From: Rubricoccus sp963708165
GTDB lineage: Bacteria; Bacteroidota; Rhodothermia; Rhodothermales; Rubricoccaceae
Length of the DNA: 64,000 nt
NCBI GenBank assembly: GCA_963708165.1
Contig: OY970187.1
Location: 620,001-684,000, forward strand
Reading direction: 5' to 3'
Every line of letters begins with the position of its first letter. Position 1 is the first letter of the stretch. The notes beneath the pieces were generated by a model. It searched no databases, was not told the DNA's origin, and saw nothing but the letters and a program-made list of their open reading frames with translations. The translations under genes and the position numbers were made by a program. Positions 19,024 to 26,583 of this stretch are shown in pieces.

Positions 19024-19041
19024 GCCTCTGGCGCCAGAGGC
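19024..19041. repeat. 18-bp iterated palindrome abutting the cupin stop codon
   Basis: GCCTCTGGCGCCAGAGGC directly follows the TGA of the minus-strand cupin gene (19042-19044). It lies in the 40-bp gap between the convergent DUF5916 and cupin genes, the same placement as at 9057, 40373, 41439, 57936 and 63850. Confidence 0.85.
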
Positions 19042-19419
19042 TCAGATCCAGTCCAGGTCGGTGACTGTCCGCTCGCTCACCACCTCGCCCGTGTGCGCCG
19101 TCGCTTCGGGCTCGAAGAGCATCACGCTCGCCGTCGGCAGGGCGACGGGCCGGTGCTCCACGCCGCGCGGGACGACGAACAGCTCGCCCGGCCCCATCTC
19201 TACGCTCGTCTCGGCGCCAGAGGCCTCGCGGAGTTCGATGCGCAAGCGGCCTCTGGCGACGAAGAACAGTTCGTCCTCATGCTCGTGGGCGTGCCAGAGG
19301 AACTCACCCTCCAGGTGGGCCAGCTTGACGTGCTGCCCGTTGAGCGCCGCGATGACCTTGGGCGTCCACGTCTCGGAAAACTGATTCAGCTTGTCGGAGA
19401 GGTTGATGGGCTCGGGCAT
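19042..19419 (-). CDS. Cupin-domain protein
   Basis: The 125-residue protein is a single small beta-barrel cupin. It carries the metal-binding pattern HAHEHEDELFFVARG around residues 40-55, and GELFVVPRGVEHRP as the second cupin motif. Small cupins of this kind bind a metal and are often enzymes or sensors for small ligands; the substrate cannot be told. ATG at 19419 was chosen because it begins the conserved part and because the bases just upstream are a four-copy GGACTGG array rather than coding sequence. Confidence 0.88.
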   Translation of the reverse strand: MPEPINLSDKLNQFSETWTPKVIAALNGQHVKLAHLEGEFLWHAHEHEDELFFVARGRLRIELREASGAETSVEMGPGELFVVPRGVEHRPVALPTASVMLFEPEATAHTGEVVSERTVTDLDWI

Positions 19420-19420
19420 G

Positions 19421-19448
19421 GGACTGGGGACTGGGGACTGGGGACTGG
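19421..19448. repeat. Four-copy 7-bp tandem array (GGACTGG)
   Basis: Four perfect copies of GGACTGG sit immediately upstream of the minus-strand cupin start. On the transcript strand this reads as CCAGTCC repeats ending two bases before the ATG. It is related to the heptads between gap and pgk. It may affect translation or form G-rich DNA structure; no function is shown. Confidence 0.75.
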
Positions 19449-19583
19449 AAGATGACCGACTCCGGTCTCTGGCGCCAGAGGCAGAAGACACGCTCGCCAG
19501 AGGCGGAACGTGGCGTGGAAGCGCTTCCGTAGTACAGATCCATTCTCACAGCCGCCCCGCGGCTCCCAACCCCTCCCCCTTCC

Positions 19584-20076
19584 ATGTCGAAGATCACAGA
19601 CCTCAAAGGCCTTTTCCTCCACGGCCTCAAAGACCTTTACTACGCCGAGCAGCAGTCCAAAAAGACGATTGCCAACATGGCGACCAAGGCGACCAACGCC
19701 GACCTCAAGAAGCAGCTCGAAGAGCACGCGCAGCACTCTAGCCACGCACATCGAGCGTCTCGACAAGGTGTTCGGAATGCTCGGCGAGAAGGCCGAGGGC
19801 GTGACGTGCGAGGCGATGGACGGCATCCTCAAGGAGTCCAAGCACCTCATGAGTGAGGTGGAAGACGCCGAGACCCGGGACGCCGCTATCGTGTTCTGCG
19901 CGCAGGCCATCGACCACTACGAGATCACGCGTTACGGCAGCCTTGCCACGTTCGCCAACCGCCTCGGCCACGAGGACGCGGCGGAACTGCTCGGCAAGAC
20001 GCTGGGCGAGGAAGAGGAGGCCGACAAGCGCCTCTCCGTTCTCGCAGAGAGCACGCTCAACAAGGCCGCCGCCTAG
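19584..20076 (+). CDS. DUF892 (YciF/YciE-type) ferritin-like protein (frameshifted)
   Basis: The combined product is about 164 residues, matching the DUF892 ferritin-like helical-bundle family linked to stress responses. The first frame starts MSKITDLKGLFLHGLKDLYYAEQ (given as a continuous N terminus in two halves) and reaches EEHAQHSS. The second continues with THIERLDKVFGMLGEKAEG, then HYEITRYGSL, and ends KAAA. One extra base at about 19740-19743 causes the +1 shift. Glu and His residues of the putative di-iron site are present in both halves. A strong intrinsic terminator follows at 20113-20145. Confidence 0.87.
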
Positions 20077-20112
20077 CGCGGCGCCGGTGCCTCTGGCGCC
20101 TGCCTTCCAACT

Positions 20113-20145
20113 CGCCCGGTCTCTCGCCAGAGGCCGGGCGTTTTT
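20113..20145 (+). terminator. Intrinsic terminator of the DUF892 gene
   Basis: CGCCCGGTCTC pairs with GAGGCCGGGCG (one T-G wobble) around a short loop, followed by TTTTT. The loop side contains a copy of the iterated 10-mer. It lies about 40 bp downstream of the stop. Confidence 0.82.
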
Positions 20146-20178
20146 ACGGCTTCAAGCAACGCCGGTTCGCGCGATATT

Positions 20179-21143
20179 CTACTTCAAGTTGTAATGGGAA
20201 CGGTACCGATTTGCTTCGGTGATCTTCTTCCACTCCACTCCTGAGTACAGGCTATCAAACGAGATTGAGTCTCCCACACCATGCAGTGATACAGGTCGGC
20301 CTCTGGTCCCGCTATTCAACCCCCTGTCGCCATAATCAGAATTTACCACTATTAATTCCAATACTCAATCCGTCTTTGTTCTCAGTACAATAAGCGTGTA
20401 CAGGAGATGCCTCCAGAGGCATACACTGAGTTCCAAGATAACTCATTCTGTTGACGCATTCTATTATCGAGTCCATATCGTAACTATAATTATCTAATTT
20501 AATATCTAAGGCCTGTTGAAGCACGGATGCTGCCGCGTCCTGAAATAACATCACGTCTAGTATAAGCTCATGTGATATAATGTTCAACGAAGATGCGCTC
20601 CATCGGGATCCATGAAATTCCTCTACTACGCCGATGTGCCCCCCACCCAAGGGCTGCTCTATTACGAACCCAGGACATAATGTTTCAAACCCATCATATC
20701 TTATAGAGAAAGACCGTATCTGAGCTTGATTATGCTTAATTCTGTTATTTGCTATTAATATTTTGTCTTTTATCTTTCCTGATCTCTTCGCTAGACCCTT
20801 TCCAAGCCTTCTTTTATGGGTTTTAAAATTTGACTCATCTCTAAAAGACCCAATGATGGATCCTATATTTTCTATAATGACAGCCGATTCACTGAGGCAC
20901 ACTACCTCATAATATGCTCATCAAAAAGATAGCATCATACTCTTCATGACTAGATATTTCTATAGCCTGAAGAGAAAATTCTATATACTTTTCTAGACTT
21001 TCTATCCATTTTTCATACTGAAATCCAAAAGCATTATAGGGGTCGTGTTTTATCCTGCCAGAGTAGTCAAATATACCCTTGGCTTCCAATAGGACAGATG
21101 GAAGCCTGATAATACCGTCCGGTAGGTTTACTTGTCTGATCAT
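20179..21143 (-). pseudogene. AT-rich orphan gene, frameshifted twice
   Basis: Three overlapping minus-strand frames read as one protein of about 320 residues. Part one starts MIRQVNLPDGIIRLPSV at ATG 21143 and ends at 20907; part two runs about 20917-20336; part three runs about 20340-20179. Removing one T at 20912 joins FLMSI to YEVVCLSES; removing one A near 20346 joins INSG to NSDYGDRG. The start overlaps the TGA of the acyl-CoA carboxylase gene by one base. Base composition is far more AT-rich than the neighbours and the iterated 10-mer is absent, suggesting recent acquisition. No family was recognised; the protein looks soluble. It may be a decaying gene or a real gene with sequence errors. 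Confidence 0.55.
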
Positions 21144-22840
21144 CAGGTCTGCATCACGCCCATGCGGAAGGGCTCCATCTCTGGGTTGTGGTCCGCCATC
21201 TCCAGCCCCATCGCGAGCCATTCGCGCGTGCGCGCCGGGTCGATGATCTCGTCCACCCACAGACGGGCGGCGGCATAGGTCGGAGAGGTCTGCTCCTCGT
21301 AGCGGCTCTCGATCTCGTGGAGGAGCGCCTTCTGGTCCTCTTCGCTCAGTTCGATGCCCTGCTTCTTGCGCTTGCGCAGTTCGATCGAGAGCATCGTCTT
21401 GGCCGCTTGCGCACCGCCCATGACCGCGATCTGCGCCGTCGGCCACGCGAGGATAAGGCGGGGGTCGTAGGCCTTGCCGCAGAGCGCGTAGTTGCCCGCG
21501 CCGTACGAGTTGCCCACGATGACGGTGAACTTGGGCACGACCGAGTTGGCGACGGCCTGCACCAGCTTGGCGCCGTCCTTGATGATGCCGCTTTGCTCGG
21601 CGCGCGTACCGACCATGAAACCCGTCACGTCCTGAAGGAAGATGAGCGGCGTCTTTTTCTGGTTGCACGTCATGATGAACCTCGCCGCCTTGTCCGCCGC
21701 GTCGCCGTAGATCACGCCGCCGATCTGCATCTCGGGCGGTTTGCCCTTGAGCGGCGCCGTTTTGACGACCTGCCGCTGACTCGCGACGATGCCGACCACC
21801 CATCCGTCCAGACGCGCCGTGCCGCAGAGAAGCGTCTGCCCGTAGCCCGGCTTGTACTCCGTCCAACTCTCCGCGTCCACGATGCGCGCCAGCACCTCGC
21901 GCATATCGTACGGCTGCGAGCGGCTCTCGGGAAACACCCCGCAGATGCTCTCGGGCTCAAACGCAGGAGAAGCGGGCGTGTCTCGCGTAAAGCCGTATCG
22001 CGCCAGAGGCCCACGCTTTTTGAGCAGGTCGCGGACGGTGGCGAGGCACGTCGCGTCATCGGGCATCTTGTAGTCCACCACGCCCGAGATGTCGGACTGC
22101 GTGTGCGCGCCGCCCAGCGTTTCGTTGTCGGTTTGCTCGCCGATGGCGGCCTGAACCAGAAACGGCCCCGCGAGAAAGACCGAGCCCGTGCCGTCCACGA
22201 TCAGGCTCTCGTCACTCATGATGGGCAGGTACGCGCCGCCCGCGACGCAACTCCCCATGATGGCCGCGATCTGCGGCACACCCATCGCGCTCAGTTTGGC
22301 GTTGTTGCGGAAGATGCGGCCGAAGTGCTCCTTGTCGGGGAAGATCTCGTCCTGCATGGGCAGGAAGACGCCCGCCGAATCCACCAGGTAGACGATGGGC
22401 ACGTGGTTCTCCATCGCGATCTCCTGCGCGCGGAGGTTCTTCTTGGCTGTGATGGGAAACCACGCGCCCGCCTTGACGGTGGCGTCGGCCGCGACGACGA
22501 GAATCAACTGGCCGTGGACGCGGCCCAGCCCCATGACCACGCCGCCTGCGGGCGCGCCGCCTTCGTCCTCGTACATGCCGCGGCCCACGAACAGGCCGAG
22601 TTCGTAAAACGGCGAGTCGTTGTCCAGCAGCGCCGTGACGCGTTCGCGGGCGGTCATCTTGCCTCTGGCGTGCTCGCGCGCGATGCTTTTCTCCCCACCG
22701 CCGCGGTGGATCTCCTCGGTCTGCACGCGCAGGCCGTCGATGATCTTGGTCATGTGCGCCATGCGGCGCTCGGTTTTGTCACCCGCCGCCAGAGGCGAGC
22801 CGAGGGGGCTGGGGGCGGTATCGAGAGCGGAGTCGGACAT
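21143..22840 (-). CDS. Acyl-CoA carboxylase, carboxyltransferase (beta) subunit
   Basis: The 565-residue biotin-dependent carboxyltransferase resembles propionyl- and methylcrotonyl-CoA carboxylase beta subunits. The N-terminal half has the acyl-CoA site (MGSCVAGGAYLPIMSDE); the C-terminal half has the carboxybiotin site (GFMVGTRAEQSG, VGNSYGAGNYALCG, QIAVMGGAQAA). It would transfer carboxyl from biotin to an acyl-CoA in the cytosol, in branched-chain or odd-chain acyl-CoA breakdown; the exact substrate is not fixed by sequence reading. ATG at 22840 gives a short non-conserved lead; an internal Met (MAHMTKII) is an alternative. No biotin-carboxylase subunit lies nearby. The orphan gene begins on its stop codon. 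Confidence 0.92.
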   Translation of the reverse strand: MSDSALDTAPSPLGSPLAAGDKTERRMAHMTKIIDGLRVQTEEIHRGGGEKSIAREHARGKMTARERVTALLDNDSPFYELGLFVGRGMYEDEGGAPAGGVVMGLGRVHGQLILVVAADATVKAGAWFPITAKKNLRAQEIAMENHVPIVYLVDSAGVFLPMQDEIFPDKEHFGRIFRNNAKLSAMGVPQIAAIMGSCVAGGAYLPIMSDESLIVDGTGSVFLAGPFLVQAAIGEQTDNETLGGAHTQSDISGVVDYKMPDDATCLATVRDLLKKRGPLARYGFTRDTPASPAFEPESICGVFPESRSQPYDMREVLARIVDAESWTEYKPGYGQTLLCGTARLDGWVVGIVASQRQVVKTAPLKGKPPEMQIGGVIYGDAADKAARFIMTCNQKKTPLIFLQDVTGFMVGTRAEQSGIIKDGAKLVQAVANSVVPKFTVIVGNSYGAGNYALCGKAYDPRLILAWPTAQIAVMGGAQAAKTMLSIELRKRKKQGIELSEEDQKALLHEIESRYEEQTSPTYAAARLWVDEIIDPARTREWLAMGLEMADHNPEMEPFRMGVMQT

Positions 22841-22913
22841 GCAGAGGGCGGATCGAGAGGGCCCGCAAACTACGGGCGCGGCCTCTGGCGCCTCGGCGCT
22901 CGCAGCGCGCGTC

Positions 22914-24536
22914 CTAGCGGGCCACGACGATGCGCAGAGAGGCCCGCTCGCCTCTAGCGACGGCGCGGATCACATACGCGCCCGGAGCGAAACCGGAGGT
23001 GCGAAGCGCGAGGTCGCCCGCGGGAGCAGGCCCGTCGTGCAACGTGGCGACGCGGCGGCCCAGCGCGTCGAACACCTCCACGACGACGGCCTCGCCTTCG
23101 GGCGCCGCGATGGAAATCCGCGTCTCGCCAGAGGCCGGGTTGGCGCTTTGCAGCGTGAGCGCGAGCGCCTCGGCCGGGCCGGGCTCGACGGGCGTGCCGA
23201 CCGCGCCGAGGGTGAACAGCTCGCGCCCGGCCTCTGGCGTCTCCAGCACGACGTACACCTGGCCTCCCGCAGTCACGAGCCACGGCTGCTGGGAGCGCTC
23301 CGTGTTGAGATAGGTCGCGAGCCGGGTGGCGGTGCCGTCGCCCGCATCGCGCCAGAGGCTGTGGTCGGCGCCATCCGCGGAGGAGGTGACAGCGTGGAGC
23401 ACGCCTTCTGCCAGCGCGACCGCGGGCGACAGGCGGTTCTCGCGCGCCACATCAAACAGGCCGGAGGTGGAGACGGGGCGTTCGCCCAGCGGCAGCGAGA
23501 ATGCGAAGGCGGCGCCTGCCTCTGGCGAGACGCGCCAGATGTCCACGCTGCTCTCGTTGTTGAAATCCCCCCCAACTGCGAGCGCAACGCTACCATCGGT
23601 GAGTTCGGAGACGAGGGCGTGCGTGCGAAGATCGAGCGTACCGAGACCGAACGCCGGACCGATGGGCTGCGCGCCAGAGGCGTCGGCGGTGTAGAACTGG
23701 ATCTCAGAGGGCGCCGCAGGTGTGTACGCGCCAAAGAAGATGCCATCGCCAAACGGCACGAGCGTTTGATTGGACGTGCCGGGGCTGAGCGCGGCGACGA
23801 GGTCTACCGTCTCGCCGCGGACAGAGTAGAGTCCCTGCGGGTCGGACTCGGCGACGAGCGCGAACGACTGGTCGCCTCGTGCGAGTGCGGTGCCGTAGAA
23901 AAACGACTCGCTGCCGTCCGACCCGTCGCCGAACGTGGCGAGCCGCGACGCCCCTTCTCCGCCAGAGGCCCAGAGCGTCGAGCCGTTCTCGGCGGAGAAC
24001 AGCACGCGGTCGCGCTCGGCGGTGATGATGTAGCGCAGGCCGTCGTTTTTGCGAGGCGCCGCGCCTTCAACCTGACGGGTGCCTCTGGCGGTGCCGTCGC
24101 TGGTCCAGAGTTGGGTTTGGTTGTCGCCTCGGGCGAGAAAAAACAGGCCGTCTTCGTTTGCGGTGAGGTATCCGGCGGGGGTCGTGCCGTCGGGAAAGTC
24201 CGCCACGCGTACCGTGCCGCCGGGCGTGCCGTCCGTTTTCCACAGCGCCAGAGGCGCATCGAAGTCGTCGCTGAGAAAGAAGTAGAGCGCGCCACCCAGG
24301 CGAGCGCTCTGGAAGCTGCCTCTACCGGCCGTCGCGAGGCGATCCGCGCCCTCGCCAGAAGTGGCGAACAGGCCAAATCCCGCGCTGTCCCACGCGAGGA
24401 ACACCAGGCGGTCCCCCACCTCGCCGACAGGCGTCGGGCTCGCAAACGCGGGTCCGGGGTTGAGGTCTGCGACGAGCGTTTGAGCCGCGGCCGGGCTGAG
24501 CAACGCGAGAGCAAGGGCGAGCGTAACGAGGCGCAT
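22914..24536 (-). CDS. Secreted propeller-like protein with T9SS sorting domain, copy 1
   Basis: The 540-residue product has a signal peptide ending SPAAAQ. The body holds repeated ELWRTDGT-type motifs (ALWKTDGTPGGT, QLWTSDGTARGT, TLWASGGEG, SLWRDAGDGT), suggesting a beta-propeller-like fold. The last about 80 residues are a type A T9SS C-terminal sorting domain (SANPASGETRI, VFDALGRRVATLHDG, PGAYVIRAV), so it is probably secreted and cell-surface attached. ATG at 24536 starts the signal peptide. It is paralogous to the next gene upstream; copies of the iterated 10-mer occupy equivalent positions in the two genes. No enzymatic role is evident. Confidence 0.85.
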   Translation of the reverse strand: MRLVTLALALALLSPAAAQTLVADLNPGPAFASPTPVGEVGDRLVFLAWDSAGFGLFATSGEGADRLATAGRGSFQSARLGGALYFFLSDDFDAPLALWKTDGTPGGTVRVADFPDGTTPAGYLTANEDGLFFLARGDNQTQLWTSDGTARGTRQVEGAAPRKNDGLRYIITAERDRVLFSAENGSTLWASGGEGASRLATFGDGSDGSESFFYGTALARGDQSFALVAESDPQGLYSVRGETVDLVAALSPGTSNQTLVPFGDGIFFGAYTPAAPSEIQFYTADASGAQPIGPAFGLGTLDLRTHALVSELTDGSVALAVGGDFNNESSVDIWRVSPEAGAAFAFSLPLGERPVSTSGLFDVARENRLSPAVALAEGVLHAVTSSADGADHSLWRDAGDGTATRLATYLNTERSQQPWLVTAGGQVYVVLETPEAGRELFTLGAVGTPVEPGPAEALALTLQSANPASGETRISIAAPEGEAVVVEVFDALGRRVATLHDGPAPAGDLALRTSGFAPGAYVIRAVARGERASLRIVVAR

Positions 24537-24698
24537 GTCGAGGTAGGCGGTTGGTGTGCTGTAGGTACACGCCAGAGGCCGCGCGTGCCCACCGGCGCAC
24601 GGGGCACATCTGCGTGCCCTAACGGGCCCGAGCGGAGACAAGCTGTTCTCGCGCGGCTGCGCGCTCACGGAGCCTCTGCGCGCCCGCCAGAGGCCAGC

Positions 24699-26333
24699 CT
24701 ACCGCGTGACCGCGACCCGCAGCGACACCGCGCCCGAGGGGCCGACGGCGCGCACGATGTAGACGCCCGGCGCCAAACCGCGCACGTCGAACGCGAGCCC
24801 AGCCTCTGGCGCGGCACCATCGTGCAGAACCGCGACGCGGCGGCCGGTGGCGCTAAACGCCTCGACGCGCACGGGCTCGCCGCTCGGCGCCGCGAGAGCC
24901 AAGCGCACCTCGCCAGAGGCCGGGTTGGCGCTTTGCAGCGCGAGCGAGAGCGCCTCGGCAGGGCCGGGCTCGACGGGCGTGCCGACGGCGCCAAGCGTGA
25001 ACAACTCCAAGCCCGCCTCTGGCGTCGCGAACGTCACGTAGAGTTGGCCTCCGGCCGTCGTGAAGCGCGGCGCGTCGTTGAGGTCTGAGGGGCCGTACTC
25101 GGCGAGGAGACGGGCGGTACCGTCCCCGGCGTCGCGCCAGAGGCCGTAGGAAAACATCCCGGTGGTCTGGTCCTCGGGCTCTTGGTACGTGACGACATGT
25201 AGGGCGCCGTCCGCGAGGGCAACCGTCGGAGCCGAGCGGTTCTCGCGCGCGGTCCTTTTGCTCAGGTTAGGCGACGAGGACAGTCCCACGGACTCCGGGA
25301 GGCGGAAGGCCAGCGCTGCGTCCTCGCCCGGGCGTGCGCGCCACACCTCGATTCCGCTTTCTCTCGATCCGACCGCGAGGGCGACGCTGCCATCGGCCAG
25401 GGCGGACACGACGTCGGTGTTGCGCAGATCCGTGGCGGGCAGGATGGGCGTCAGAGCGCGGACGCTAGTGCCATCGGTTTCGTAAAACCGAAGCGGAACA
25501 CGTGAGCCTACGGATACAGATCCACGTTCATAGGCGCCGAACAGCGCCCCATCGCCGAACTGCACGAGCGTCTGATTCGAGGCTCCGACGGACAATTCTG
25601 CAACCAAGCTCGCGCCCTCCTCGCCGACGCGGTAGAGTCCTCCGGGGTCGCCCTCCTGCACCAGCGCAAGCGCGTCGTTCCCAAGGCCTAGTGCGGTGCC
25701 GTAAAAGAAGCCGCCGCGCCCTCCGCGTCCGTCGCCGAACCGTTCGACCCGAGCCGCGCTCTCATCGTCCGAGGCCCACAGCGTCGAGCCCGACTCGGCG
25801 GAAAAGAGCACGCGGTCCGACTGCGCGGTCACGATGTAGTACATGCCGTCGTTCTTGGTCGGGGCCGCGCCCTCGACCTGCCGCGTACCCGCTTCGCTCC
25901 CGTCGCTCGTCCACAACTCAGTCCCCTCTGCGCCAGAGGCCAGGAAGAACAGGCGGTCGTCGGTCGCGGCGAGGTATCCCGCGGAGAACACGTCCTCGGG
26001 AAGCGTCGCCACGCGAGCCGTGCCGTCGGGCGTGCCGTCTGTGCGCCACAGTTCGTCTGGGCGCCCGGTGTTGCCCCGCGTGAAATACAGCGTGCCGTCG
26101 AGGCTCGCGCTCTGGAAACCGCCGTAGCCCTCCGCGAGCCGTGTGGCGCCCGAGCCGGTAGTCGCGTAGATCCCCGGGCCGTCTGGGCCGCTGGCGCCGA
26201 AGACGAGTGCCCCACCGATCTCGCCCAGCGCGATGGGATGTGAGGATCCCGAACCCGGGACGAGGTCCGCGACGAGGGTCTGGGCGAAGACAGGGGCGGC
26301 GAGGAATGCGAAGCAAAAGACGAGGACGCGCAC
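24699..26333 (-). CDS. Secreted propeller-like protein with T9SS sorting domain, copy 2
   Basis: The 544-residue protein mirrors copy 1: signal peptide (FLAAPVFAQ), ELWRTDGTPDGT and ELWTSDGSEAGT repeats, and a C-terminal T9SS domain with SANPASGEVRL, FSATGRRVAVLHDG and PGVYIVRAV. The likely start is GTG at 26333, because no ATG lies at the signal peptide. The two genes are 162 bp apart, head-to-tail, and probably arose by duplication. The gene is divergent from ppdK, with 250 bp between starts; that gap holds one imperfect iterated palindrome (26477-26494) and no other feature that I can name. Confidence 0.84.
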   Translation of the reverse strand: MRVLVFCFAFLAAPVFAQTLVADLVPGSGSSHPIALGEIGGALVFGASGPDGPGIYATTGSGATRLAEGYGGFQSASLDGTLYFTRGNTGRPDELWRTDGTPDGTARVATLPEDVFSAGYLAATDDRLFFLASGAEGTELWTSDGSEAGTRQVEGAAPTKNDGMYYIVTAQSDRVLFSAESGSTLWASDDESAARVERFGDGRGGRGGFFYGTALGLGNDALALVQEGDPGGLYRVGEEGASLVAELSVGASNQTLVQFGDGALFGAYERGSVSVGSRVPLRFYETDGTSVRALTPILPATDLRNTDVVSALADGSVALAVGSRESGIEVWRARPGEDAALAFRLPESVGLSSSPNLSKRTARENRSAPTVALADGALHVVTYQEPEDQTTGMFSYGLWRDAGDGTARLLAEYGPSDLNDAPRFTTAGGQLYVTFATPEAGLELFTLGAVGTPVEPGPAEALSLALQSANPASGEVRLALAAPSGEPVRVEAFSATGRRVAVLHDGAAPEAGLAFDVRGLAPGVYIVRAVGPSGAVSLRVAVTR

Positions 26334-26583
26334 GGCACTTGAGGCTGTGAGGTGACGAACTACACGCGAGAGCCGGTGAGCACCCAGTAGTGGCTCCAGT
26401 CTCTTACGTTACCCAACGACCATGCCGGCCCACAGTTCGCGCGCGCCTCCGTCGGTGTGCCCGCATACGTAACCGTCCTCTGGCGCCAGAGGCGCCACGA
26501 GAGTTTCGGAAGCGCTTCGCGCCGCAGCGCGTCATCATCCGCCGCGCTGCGGTACGTTGCAGTTTGTCTCCCCCTACGCTCGC

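Noticed and set aside
20907..21866. Long frame running from the carboxylase into the AT-rich block
   Set aside because: Only the part from ATG 21143 onward differs from a shadow; upstream of it the frame lies out of phase inside the carboxylase coding sequence.
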